A stretch of DNA of 6,594 nucleotides, taken from NCBI GenBank assembly GCA_946543495.1, contig CAMNLS010000068.1, positions 1 to 6,594 of the forward strand, given 5' to 3'. This document shows, piece by piece, positions 1 to 5,526 of the stretch; position 1 is the stretch's first letter; each line of letters begins with the position of its first letter. Position numbers and translations under genes: made by a program. Under the pieces are notes generated by a model, which saw nothing but the letters and a program-made list of their open reading frames with translations, made no database searches and was not told where the DNA came from. This stretch comes from an uncultured Selenomonadales bacterium. Lineage in GTDB: Bacteria > Bacillota > Negativicutes > Selenomonadales > Selenomonadaceae.

Positions 1-57
1 GGCACGCCGAGAGCTTGAACGTTGCAACCTCCGCCGCAATCATTTTATCTGAAGCCG

Positions 58-156
58 TCAGGCAGACAAGAATTTTATCAGCATGAGCAAGAAGATAATC
101 ACATGCACCGCCGCCACCGCGATTATCGCCCGAATGCCCCAACGTAACCAAGCCAT
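58..156 (-). CDS. Putative 32-residue single-span membrane miniprotein
   Basis: I do not recognise this product. The reading frame encodes 32 residues beginning MAWLRWGIRA and ending LIKFLSA. Residues 1-9 carry two arginines and two tryptophans, and about residues 10-30 form one uninterrupted hydrophobic stretch (Ile, Ala, Val, Leu, Phe), as in small single-span inner-membrane proteins. The case for translation is the ribosome site: the nine bases AGGAGGTGA directly follow the truA stop and place GGAGG 7 nt before the ATG. It is the third gene of the ecfT-truA transcript, 12 nt after truA. The frame stops at a TGA 57 nt before the window edge. It may be a genuine miniprotein, or the signal-anchor start of a longer gene broken by a frameshift or sequencing error, because another frame stays open to the edge. 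Function unknown. Confidence 0.5.
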   Translation of the reverse strand: MAWLRWGIRAIIAVAAVHVIIFLLMLIKFLSA

Positions 157-160
157 TGCG

Positions 161-169
161 TCACCTCCT
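161..169 (-). promoter_or_regulatory. Full-length Shine-Dalgarno sequence between truA and the miniprotein
   Basis: The nine bases AGGAGGTGA are fully complementary to the usual 16S rRNA 3' tail. Their first A is the last base of the truA TGA stop. GGAGG lies 7 nt before the ATG at 156, the optimal spacing. It is the strongest ribosome-binding site in the window and is the main reason for calling a gene here. Confidence 0.75.
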
Positions 170-957
170 CAGTAAAACACTTCTTGCAAGCACAGCCCAC
201 AAGCCGGAGCCGTCGCGGGAACAAGGCTCCTGTCGCGGGCGTCGAAAATCTCTTTGAACTCGGCAAGCGTCATCCTGCCACGACCGACGGCTACGACTAG
301 CGCAACGATATTCCTTGCCATGTGATAGAGGAAGCCGCTCGCGTGAATTTTTATCGTCAAGCAGTCGCCGCCGAAGAGATTTTCCCCGAAGACCTCCGCC
401 GCGTAAATCGTGCGTATCGGGCTCATGTTAGGAGCACCGCCCGCCGCCCTGAAGCTCGAATAGTCATGCGTGCCGATTAGGACGTTCAAAGCCGCGCCCA
501 TTGCCTCAACGTCAAGCGGACGGAAGATATGCCAAGCAAAACGATTGACAAAAGGATTGGACGCCGCGCCGCGCAGGATTCTGTAGAGATAAATTTTGCT
601 CTTCGCGCTGTGGAGTGCGCTGAAGTCTCTAGCTACCTCACGAGCCTCACGAACGACAATATCACTCGGCAAAACGCAACTCGCCGCGATAGGAATCTTA
701 TCAACGTCGATTCGTCCGTCCGTGAAGAAGTTGACGACTTGCCCTAAGGCATGAACCCCCGCGTCCGTTCGACCTGCCGCCGCTAACTCTATCTTGTCGC
801 CGAAGATTTTTTCAAGCCGCTCCTCCAAAACATTTTGCACGGCAACTCGCGGCGGGCTTTGCCATTGAAAGCCGTTGTAGTTCGTGCCGTCATAGGCAAC
901 CGTCAACGCAATATTCCGCCGTCGAAGTTTCATATCCTGCTTGTGTTCATGCCTCAT
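169..957 (-). CDS. truA: tRNA pseudouridine(38-40) synthase TruA
   Basis: This cytoplasmic enzyme isomerises uridine to pseudouridine at positions 38, 39 and 40 of the tRNA anticodon stem-loop. The 262-residue length fits the family. Visible signatures are the N-terminal strand motif AYDGTNYNGFQWQ (21-33), the catalytic loop AGRTDAGVHA (61-70) with the essential Asp65, DFSALHSAKSKIYLYRI (111-127), HDYSSFR (164-170), GFLYHMARNIV (208-218) and the C-terminal PACGLCLQEVFY. The ATG at 957 has GGAGG 8 nt upstream and overlaps the end of ecfT by 11 nt, so translation is probably coupled. A second ATG eight codons in (933) would remove a basic extension absent from many homologues, but it has a weaker ribosome site, so I keep 957. 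The ecfT-truA order is common in Firmicutes. Confidence 0.97.
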   Translation of the reverse strand: MRHEHKQDMKLRRRNIALTVAYDGTNYNGFQWQSPPRVAVQNVLEERLEKIFGDKIELAAAGRTDAGVHALGQVVNFFTDGRIDVDKIPIAASCVLPSDIVVREAREVARDFSALHSAKSKIYLYRILRGAASNPFVNRFAWHIFRPLDVEAMGAALNVLIGTHDYSSFRAAGGAPNMSPIRTIYAAEVFGENLFGGDCLTIKIHASGFLYHMARNIVALVVAVGRGRMTLAEFKEIFDARDRSLVPATAPACGLCLQEVFY

Positions 958-1747
958 AAATCAAACCTCCAACCGCCGCGCAGATTATAATCACGAACGC
1001 CGCCGCGCAATAATCCAAGTTCGTCAAGCGTAGTTGTTTCATGTGCGTCCGTCCTTCGCCGCCGCGATAACAACGCGCCTCCATTGCCATAGCTAAATCC
1101 TCCGCCCGTCTGAAGCTCGACAGGAACAGCGGAACCAATATCGGAATCATCGCTCGCAATCTTTTTATAAAGCCGCCCAACTCAAAGTCCAGCCCGCGTG
1201 ACTTCTGCGCCTTGATAATTTTATCCATCTCCTCAATCAGCGTCGGCACGAATCGAATTGCTATCGTCATCATCATTGCTAGTTCGTGTGAGGGCACGCC
1301 GATTTTCTTCAGGGGCGATAAAAGTTTTTCTGTAGCGTCAGTGAGTTGCAATGGCGAAGTCGTGAACGTAAGCAGGCTCGACAACACGATTAACAGCACC
1401 AGCCGCAAGCTTATCTGCACGCCGTATATTATTCCTTCCGTCGTCACTTTGAACACGTAAACTTTTGCTAATACTTCGCCGTCGTGACTAACGAAGTGAA
1501 TCAGTAGCGTGAACAGAATTATCCAGCTGAGCGGCTTGACGGATTTTAAGACTGTAAGCGGCGGCACCTTCGATAAAAAAATTAAGCCCGTCGTTAAGAC
1601 AGTCAACGCGAGATATGCCGCCCAACCTTGCGCCGCGAAAATCACAATCAGCAACGCGAACACTGAAATTATTTTAGTGCGCGGGTCGAGGCGGTGCAGT
1701 ATCGATTGACCTGGAAAGAATTGTCCAAGCATTATGTCCTGTAACAT
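947..1747 (-). CDS. ecfT: Energy-coupling factor transporter T component EcfT
   Basis: EcfT is the membrane scaffold of ECF-type importers. It couples the ATPases EcfA1 and EcfA2 to exchangeable substrate-binding S components that take up vitamins or metals. The 266-residue protein opens with the family pattern MLQDIMLGQF and HRLDPRTKII (18-27). Hydrophobic segments lie at about 26-42, 45-60, 72-86, 112-129 and 245-263. The two coupling-helix motifs that contact the ATPases are AQKSRGLDF (180-188) and AMEARCYRGG (221-230), both intact. The ATG at 1747 has a modest ribosome site (GGTGA, 5 nt upstream) and gives the usual N-terminus. No ecfA gene lies upstream: the neighbour is rubrerythrin behind a terminator, and ecfT has its own promoter. 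It therefore probably uses ATPases encoded elsewhere and shared among S components. The gene overlaps truA by 11 nt. Confidence 0.95.
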   Translation of the reverse strand: MLQDIMLGQFFPGQSILHRLDPRTKIISVFALLIVIFAAQGWAAYLALTVLTTGLIFLSKVPPLTVLKSVKPLSWIILFTLLIHFVSHDGEVLAKVYVFKVTTEGIIYGVQISLRLVLLIVLSSLLTFTTSPLQLTDATEKLLSPLKKIGVPSHELAMMMTIAIRFVPTLIEEMDKIIKAQKSRGLDFELGGFIKRLRAMIPILVPLFLSSFRRAEDLAMAMEARCYRGGEGRTHMKQLRLTNLDYCAAAFVIIICAAVGGLIYEA

Positions 1748-1763
1748 TCACATCACCAAAAAA

Positions 1764-1792
1764 ATTTTAAGCAACGCCCTTTGATTCGTCAA
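1764..1792 (-). promoter_or_regulatory. Sigma-70-type promoter of the ecfT-truA operon
   Basis: On the minus strand the -35 TTGACG (1792-1787, 5 of 6 consensus) is 17 nt from the -10 TAAAAT (1769-1764, 5 of 6). Transcription would begin near 1757, only about 10 nt before the ecfT ATG, right at the GGTGA ribosome site. The -35 lies just beyond the rubrerythrin terminator's T-run, so ecfT begins a new transcript. Confidence 0.75.
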
Positions 1793-1794
1793 GT

Positions 1795-1827
1795 AAAAAA
1801 ACAGCCCGCGCACATGACGCGAGCCGT
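1795..1827 (-). terminator. Rho-independent terminator of the rubrerythrin gene
   Basis: Read on the minus strand, ACGGCTCGCG pairs with CGCGGGCTGT over 10 bp, with two G-T wobbles, around a 7-nt loop, and runs into seven T residues. It lies about 30 nt after the rubrerythrin stop. The reverse direction has only a short broken T-run, so terminator activity there should be weak. Confidence 0.85.
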
Positions 1828-1855
1828 TTTATCTTTTAGACTAACTGCCTAAGAA

Positions 1856-2401
1856 TTATTTTCCGAAGTAACGATCATAGAGACCCTTGAAGCCTTTGCC
1901 GTGACGCGCCTCATCTTTTGCCATCTCGTGAACGGTATCATGGATTGCGTCGAGGTTGAGTTTCTTCGCAAGAGCGGCGAGATCTTTTTTGCCCTGGCAA
2001 GCACCGTGTTCAGCGGCGATGCGGACTTTGAGATTCTCGGCGGAAGACGCGCTCACGACTTCGCCCAAGAGCTCTGCGAATTTAGCGGCGTGTTCAGCCT
2101 CTTCCAATGCATAGCGACGGAAAGCCTCGCCGATTTCGGGATAGCCTTCGCGATGTGCGGCGCGGCTCATTGCAAGATACATGCCGACTTCAGTGCACTC
2201 GCCCGTAAAATTCTGGCGAAGACCTTCGATAATTCTTTCGTCGACGCCCTTAGCCACGCCGATAACGTGTTCATCAGCAAAGACGAGCTCACCGCTCTGC
2301 TCAATGAACTTTTCTGCCGGTGCTTTGCAAATCGGGCACTCAGCCGGCGGAGCGTCGCCTTCGTGCACGTAGCCGCAGATACTGCATACATACTTAGCCA
2401 T
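1856..2401 (-). CDS. Reverse rubrerythrin (NADH peroxidase-type, rubredoxin domain first)
   Basis: This is a cytoplasmic non-haem iron peroxidase that reduces hydrogen peroxide to water in anaerobes, taking electrons through its own rubredoxin domain. Residues 1-33 form the rubredoxin-like site with Cys6-X2-Cys9 and Cys22-X2-Cys25. Residues 50-181 form the ferritin-like four-helix domain, with likely di-iron ligands Glu68, Glu101-X2-His104, Glu131 and Glu164-X2-His167, assigned by analogy with rubrerythrin. Classical rubrerythrins carry the rubredoxin domain at the C-terminus; here it comes first, as in clostridial reverse rubrerythrins such as those of Clostridium acetobutylicum, which are oxygen- and peroxide-induced. 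The ATG at 2401 has AGGAGG 8 nt upstream. The gene is transcribed alone, from a strong promoter to its own terminator, and is divergent from the ABC gene. Low-GC features or signs of transfer are not apparent. Confidence 0.93.
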   Translation of the reverse strand: MAKYVCSICGYVHEGDAPPAECPICKAPAEKFIEQSGELVFADEHVIGVAKGVDERIIEGLRQNFTGECTEVGMYLAMSRAAHREGYPEIGEAFRRYALEEAEHAAKFAELLGEVVSASSAENLKVRIAAEHGACQGKKDLAALAKKLNLDAIHDTVHEMAKDEARHGKGFKGLYDRYFGK

Positions 2402-2441
2402 AGTTATAACCTCCTAAAATAACCTGTGTGATTCATACGCT

Positions 2442-2459
2442 TGTGCAGATTATAGCACA
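2442..2459. repeat. Inverted repeat spanning the rubrerythrin -10 (possible operator)
   Basis: TGTGC (2442-2446) and GCACA (2455-2459) are perfect inverted arms separated by 8 nt that contain the -10 hexamer. One arm lies at the predicted transcription start. The spacing does not match CRP/FNR sites (TGTGA-N6-TCACA) or the PerR box, so no regulator is assigned. The arms are only 5 bp, and chance is possible. Confidence 0.35.
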
Positions 2460-2477
2460 GAAAAAATTTCTTGGCAA
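2449..2477 (-). promoter_or_regulatory. Strong sigma-70-type promoter of the rubrerythrin gene
   Basis: On the minus strand the -35 TTGCCA (2477-2472, 5 of 6) is 17 nt from a perfect -10 TATAAT (2454-2449). A TG one base upstream of the -10 makes it an extended -10. Transcription should start near 2442, giving a leader of about 40 nt. This is the best promoter in the window, in line with an abundant stress protein. Confidence 0.85.
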
Positions 2478-2493
2478 TTACTTTGTATAATTG
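2475..2493. repeat. Inverted repeat between the divergent promoters (possible operator)
   Basis: CAATTA (2475-2480) and TAATTG (2488-2493) are perfect 6-bp inverted arms with a 7-nt spacer. One arm overlaps the rubrerythrin -35 on the minus strand and the other overlaps the plus-strand TATAAT facing the ABC gene, so a bound dimer could affect both directions. The AT-rich arms make chance possible, and no regulator is recognised. Confidence 0.35.
2486..2491 (+). promoter_or_regulatory. Candidate -10 for the ABC gene (upstream option)
   Basis: This is a perfect TATAAT on the plus strand. No good -35 lies 16-18 nt upstream (the position reads AAAATT), which makes it weak or activator-dependent if real. 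The predicted start near 2498 would leave a leader of about 59 nt before the ABC start codon. Confidence 0.35.
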
Positions 2494-2508
2494 TGGTGCG
2501 AACGTGGC

Positions 2509-2537
2509 TTGTAAAAAATCGGGCGGGCGATTATACT
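2509..2537 (+). promoter_or_regulatory. Candidate promoter for the ABC gene (proximal option)
   Basis: TTGTAA (2509-2514, 4 of 6) is 17 nt from TATACT (2532-2537, 5 of 6). Transcription would begin near 2544, inside the Shine-Dalgarno sequence, which weakens the case. The upstream TATAAT is the alternative. Confidence 0.35.
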
Positions 2538-2542
2538 TGCGC

Positions 2543-2548
2543 GGGAGG
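2543..2548 (+). promoter_or_regulatory. Ribosome-binding site that sets the TTG start of the ABC gene
   Basis: GGGAGG lies 8 nt before the TTG at 2557 but only 2 nt before the TTG at 2551, too close for initiation. The in-frame region has no ATG that would give a full-length permease, so TTG at 2557 is chosen. Confidence 0.75.
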
Positions 2549-2556
2549 TTTTGCAC

Positions 2557-4248
2557 TTGGATACGAAAAAATTATTTCGCGGCTTCTGGTCACTGTTCAA
2601 AGGCTATTGGTCATCGGAGGAAAAGTGGAAGGCGCGCGGGCTGTTGGCAGTCGTCATTGCAATGAATTTCGCGATGGTTTATCTGCTTGTTCAGCTCAAC
2701 GAGTGGTATAACACTTTTTATAACGCATTGCAAAATTACGAGGCGGAAAGCTTCTGGCCGCTCGTCGGTCAGTTCAGCGCGATTGCATTCACTTACATTA
2801 TAATTGCGGTCTATGCGGTTTACCTGCGGCAAATGCTTCAGATAAAATGGCGTACATGGATGACGAAAAATTATCTCGCCGCGTGGATGGGCGGGCAAAC
2901 GTATTATCGCTTGCAGGACGCCGCAGACAACCCCGACCAGCGTATTTCGGAGGACATCGGACAATTCGTCAACTTGACGTTGCAACTTATAATCGGCTTC
3001 CTTAAACAGCTGACGACGTTGGCGGCGTTCGGCGTGGTGTTGTGGGAGTTGTCCGGCTCAATCACAATCGCCGGCTTAGTGATTCCGGGTTACATGTTCT
3101 GGTTTTCATTCGTGTATTCGGGTGTTGGAACTTTCCTTGCGCACAAAGTCGGGCGGCGGCTTATCGGTTTGAACTTCGACCAGCAAAAGTACGAGGCGGA
3201 CTTTCGTTTCAGCATGATGCGCGTCCGTGAGAATTCAGAAAGCATTGCATTTTATCGCGGCGAGGCGTCTGAACTCGAAGGCTTTAACTTAAAGTTCACC
3301 AACGTTATAAAAAATTATTGGCAACTCATGAAGAAGACAAAGCACCTTAACTTTTACGCGAACGGCTACGGGCAATTAGCAATCATCGTGCCGCTTGTCA
3401 TGGCGGCTCCGCGATATTTTTCTAAGGAAATTCAGCTCGGCGGGCTTATGCAAATATCGTCGGCATTCAGGCGCGTGCAGGACGCTTTAAGTTTCTTCGT
3501 CGATTCATACGACACGTTAGCAACTCTTGCCGCCGTCATCAATCGTCTTGCGGGCTTTACTGAACACATGGAAGAGGCGAAGACGATTCAAAGCAAGGTC
3601 ACGACTGCAACGGCTCCCGAATTAAAAATCTCCGCGCTAAGTGTCTCCTTGCCTACGGGGCGTGAACTCCTAAAAAAACTTTCGCTCCAACTGCAGAACG
3701 CTAAATCATTGCTCGTGACGGGCGCATCGGGTTGCGGCAAGTCGACATTGCTTAGGACGTTGGCGGGCATATGGGCTTATGCGTCGGGCGAAATTTCATT
3801 ACCGTCAAATGCCCGCGTGATGTTCTTGCCGCAGAAACCTTATCTGCCGTTGGGAACGCTTCGACGTGCATTAATCTATCCTGCCGCCGAAAGTGATTCA
3901 CCACCAGATGACAAGCTTAAGAAGACTCTGCAACTTGTTGACCTGCCCGCGCTCGTCGACAAGCTAGACATTGCGGACGATTGGAGCCGAATACTTTCAT
4001 TGGGCGAACAACAACGCTTAGCCTTTGCACGAGTTCTATTGACTGCGCCCGATTACATTTTCCTAGACGAAGCAACCAGCGCACTCGACGAGCCGCGCGA
4101 AATTGAAATGTATCAACTTCTTCGTGCACAACTGCCAAAGGTAACCATCGTAAGCGTGGGGCACCGGTCTACGCTGTTTAGTTTGCATGACGTGGAATTG
4201 AACTTAGACGGCGGCGGCAATTACGTTTTAAGGAATATTGGAGGCTGA
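2557..4248 (+). CDS. SbmA/BacA/YddA-like ABC transporter, fused permease and ATPase
   Basis: The 563-residue half-transporter (numbered from TTG 2557) would dimerise in the cytoplasmic membrane. Residues 1-330 are an ABC_membrane_2-type domain with hydrophobic helices near 28-49, 72-91, 140-165, 170-195 and 271-286, and the family hallmark NPDQRISEDI (125-134). Residues 355-563 are the ATPase: Walker A GASGCGKST (389-397, Lys395), Q-loop Gln426, signature LSLGEQQR (480-487), Walker B YIFLDE (500-505, Glu505 catalytic) and switch His536. The signature variant LSLGE is normal in this family. Relatives include E. coli YddA and mycobacterial Rv1819c; Rv1819c and BacA import cobalamin or peptides despite an exporter-like fold, so substrate and direction cannot be read here. 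The gene is divergent from rubrerythrin, and its last codons hold the ribosome site of the next gene. Confidence 0.93.
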   Translation: MDTKKLFRGFWSLFKGYWSSEEKWKARGLLAVVIAMNFAMVYLLVQLNEWYNTFYNALQNYEAESFWPLVGQFSAIAFTYIIIAVYAVYLRQMLQIKWRTWMTKNYLAAWMGGQTYYRLQDAADNPDQRISEDIGQFVNLTLQLIIGFLKQLTTLAAFGVVLWELSGSITIAGLVIPGYMFWFSFVYSGVGTFLAHKVGRRLIGLNFDQQKYEADFRFSMMRVRENSESIAFYRGEASELEGFNLKFTNVIKNYWQLMKKTKHLNFYANGYGQLAIIVPLVMAAPRYFSKEIQLGGLMQISSAFRRVQDALSFFVDSYDTLATLAAVINRLAGFTEHMEEAKTIQSKVTTATAPELKISALSVSLPTGRELLKKLSLQLQNAKSLLVTGASGCGKSTLLRTLAGIWAYASGEISLPSNARVMFLPQKPYLPLGTLRRALIYPAAESDSPPDDKLKKTLQLVDLPALVDKLDIADDWSRILSLGEQQRLAFARVLLTAPDYIFLDEATSALDEPREIEMYQLLRAQLPKVTIVSVGHRSTLFSLHDVELNLDGGGNYVLRNIGG

Positions 4249-4253
4249 TTGAC

Positions 4254-4712
4254 ATGATTAAAAAGATTATACTAACTATCGTAGCGGTACTCGTTGCGGG
4301 CGGTGCACTCATGATTTACGGGACATACAAGGCGGCAGATGAATTCGTCAAGACTAACGAGCCGCAACTCCGACAATACGCACAACTAGACGAGGCGGAG
4401 CAGAATAAATACGTTCTTGATCACGCTGACGAAATTTTAGCTCAAGCTTCAGCCTCAGTTAAGCCGGAAGAACGAGCGGACGTGGAGTTACTTGAGAAGA
4501 TAAAGGACGATCCTGCAGTTCAAAAGGCTTTGGCGGATTTGGGGCGAGCCATCATGGCGGCGGCAATCTTGCATTCGGAGCCGATTGTCCAAGACCTCAA
4601 TGACAGACTTAAGGAGAAATTTCAACAGGAGAAATCGCAACTAACTGACCGCCTCGAAAAGTATAGCGAAGTTATGACTAAGGCAGGCGAGAAACTCAAA
4701 GCCGCTCAATAA
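4254..4712 (+). CDS. Membrane-anchored helical protein of unknown function
   Basis: I do not recognise this 152-residue protein. It begins MIKKIILTIV and has one hydrophobic segment (about 5-23) after two lysines, fitting a signal anchor with the rest outside the membrane; no lipobox exists, since the protein has no cysteine. Residues 24-152 are strongly charged and predicted largely helical, with an amphipathic stretch at 88-107 and a Lys/Glu/Gln-rich, coiled-coil-like tail at 111-150. The ATG lies 5 nt after the ABC stop, and its GGAGG ribosome site (4240-4244) is inside the last ABC codons, so the two are very likely co-transcribed and translationally coupled. A partner, stabiliser or extracytoplasmic accessory of the ABC protein is a reasonable inference; no motif confirms it. 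Confidence 0.85.
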   Translation: MIKKIILTIVAVLVAGGALMIYGTYKAADEFVKTNEPQLRQYAQLDEAEQNKYVLDHADEILAQASASVKPEERADVELLEKIKDDPAVQKALADLGRAIMAAAILHSEPIVQDLNDRLKEKFQQEKSQLTDRLEKYSEVMTKAGEKLKAAQ

Positions 4713-4733
4713 AAAATCAAGGCTAGAAGTTCT

Positions 4734-4759
4734 TCCCGACAAAGCGTCGGGATTTTTTT
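4734..4759 (+). terminator. Rho-independent terminator after the ABC operon
   Basis: TCCCGAC (4734-4740) and GTCGGGA (4746-4752) form a perfect 7-bp stem with a 5-nt AAAGC loop, followed by seven T residues. It begins about 20 nt after the stop of the 152-residue protein and separates this transcript from rsmE. Confidence 0.9.
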
Positions 4760-4760
4760 G

Positions 4761-4789
4761 TTGCTAAAAATTTTGCCGTGATATACAAT
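4761..4789 (+). promoter_or_regulatory. Probable promoter of rsmE-mtaB
   Basis: TTGCTA (4761-4766, 4 of 6) is 17 nt from TACAAT (4784-4789, 5 of 6). The -35 starts two bases after the terminator T-run. Transcription would start near 4796, about 11 nt before the rsmE ATG and at the edge of its ribosome site. Confidence 0.55.
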
Positions 4790-4806
4790 CGGCGCGAGGT
4801 GAAAGT

Positions 4807-5526
4807 ATGAAGAGAATTTTTTTAGAAAAGATAACTGATGAGCTTACGATAAGTGGCGATGACGCAAATCATCTTGCGCGGTCTTTGCGGGCGCGACGTG
4901 GCGATAAAATTACTGCGGTAGATCCGACCGGCAACTGCGCAGTGATTGAGCTGGTTGATTTCGACAGGGAGACGATTAAAGCAAAGCGGATTGGTGCAAT
5001 TCAAAAGGTTTTAGTCGAAAAGAAAATTATTCTGGCGGATTGTCTGCCGAAACAAAATCGATTCGACAATATCATTGAGAAAGCAACGGAATTGGGCGTT
5101 GAAAAGATTGAGCCGCTCATTTCTGAAAGGACTATCGCACGCCCGAACGTTTCAAGCGACAAAAAGATTGAACGTTGGCAAAAAATAGCAAAGGAAGCGT
5201 CGGAGCAATGTGCACGCGATACAATTCCCGAAATAGGAGCTATTCGCAAGCTTGACGACTGGTTGAAGGATATTCCATCGCTTGACGATACATTGTTCTT
5301 ATTTTGTTGGGAAAATGAACGCGAAACGACTGTCAGGGAAGTTCTAAGTGCTAACATAGACAAGAATATTATCGTGCTGATTGGACCGGAAGGCGGCTTC
5401 AGCGAACGCGAAGTTAAAAGCATTAAAGACGCGGGCGGAATTAGTGTTACGCTTGGCGAAAGAGTTTTGAAGACAGATACGGCGGCAATTTCCGTATTGG
5501 CGATGATTAATTATGAATCAATGTAA
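4807..5526 (+). CDS. rsmE: 16S rRNA (uracil(1498)-N3)-methyltransferase RsmE
   Basis: RsmE methylates N3 of U1498 in 16S rRNA helix 44, near the decoding site of the 30S subunit, using S-adenosylmethionine. The 239 residues match the family length. Residues 1-65 form the PUA-like RNA-binding domain (DDANHLARSLRARRGD, 18-33). The rest is the SPOUT (trefoil-knot) methyltransferase, with KATELGV (92-98), ERWQKIAKEASEQCAR (122-137), the SAM-binding loop LIGPEGGFSE (191-200) and the knot motif LGERVLKTDTAAI (216-228). The ATG at 4807 has GAGGTGA with GAGG 7 nt upstream. It overlaps mtaB by 14 nt, so the two are one unit. In many Firmicutes rsmE follows prmA in the dnaK-dnaJ cluster; here it starts its own transcript. 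Confidence 0.97.
   Translation: MKRIFLEKITDELTISGDDANHLARSLRARRGDKITAVDPTGNCAVIELVDFDRETIKAKRIGAIQKVLVEKKIILADCLPKQNRFDNIIEKATELGVEKIEPLISERTIARPNVSSDKKIERWQKIAKEASEQCARDTIPEIGAIRKLDDWLKDIPSLDDTLFLFCWENERETTVREVLSANIDKNIIVLIGPEGGFSEREVKSIKDAGGISVTLGERVLKTDTAAISVLAMINYESM

Noticed and set aside
60..90. Programmed -1 frameshift joining the miniprotein to the overlapping open frame
   Set aside because: The A-rich run near the end of the miniprotein reads A AAA TTC in frame, which is not a canonical X XXY YYZ heptamer, and no stimulatory hairpin or upstream site is evident.
933..957. Unusual N-terminal extension of TruA
   Set aside because: The eight extra residues depend on the choice between ATG 957 and ATG 933. 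The overlap with ecfT alone can explain the longer start, so it is not treated as a novel domain.
1901..2422. Long plus-strand open frame (173 codons) antisense to rubrerythrin, with further open frames in the same region
   Set aside because: Rubrerythrin on the opposite strand has complete domains, a strong ribosome site, promoter and terminator. The antisense product has no recognisable motif and no convincing ribosome site; codon bias leaves the opposite frames open.
2442..2493. PerR or Fur box upstream of rubrerythrin
   Set aside because: Reverse rubrerythrins are often PerR-controlled, but no stretch here fits TTATAATnATTATAA with acceptable mismatches. The inverted repeats found have different arms and spacing.
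3994..4017. Degenerate ABC signature LSLGE instead of LSGGQ
   Set aside because: This variant is usual in the SbmA/YddA-like family, and all other ATPase motifs are intact, so it is not evidence of inactivity.
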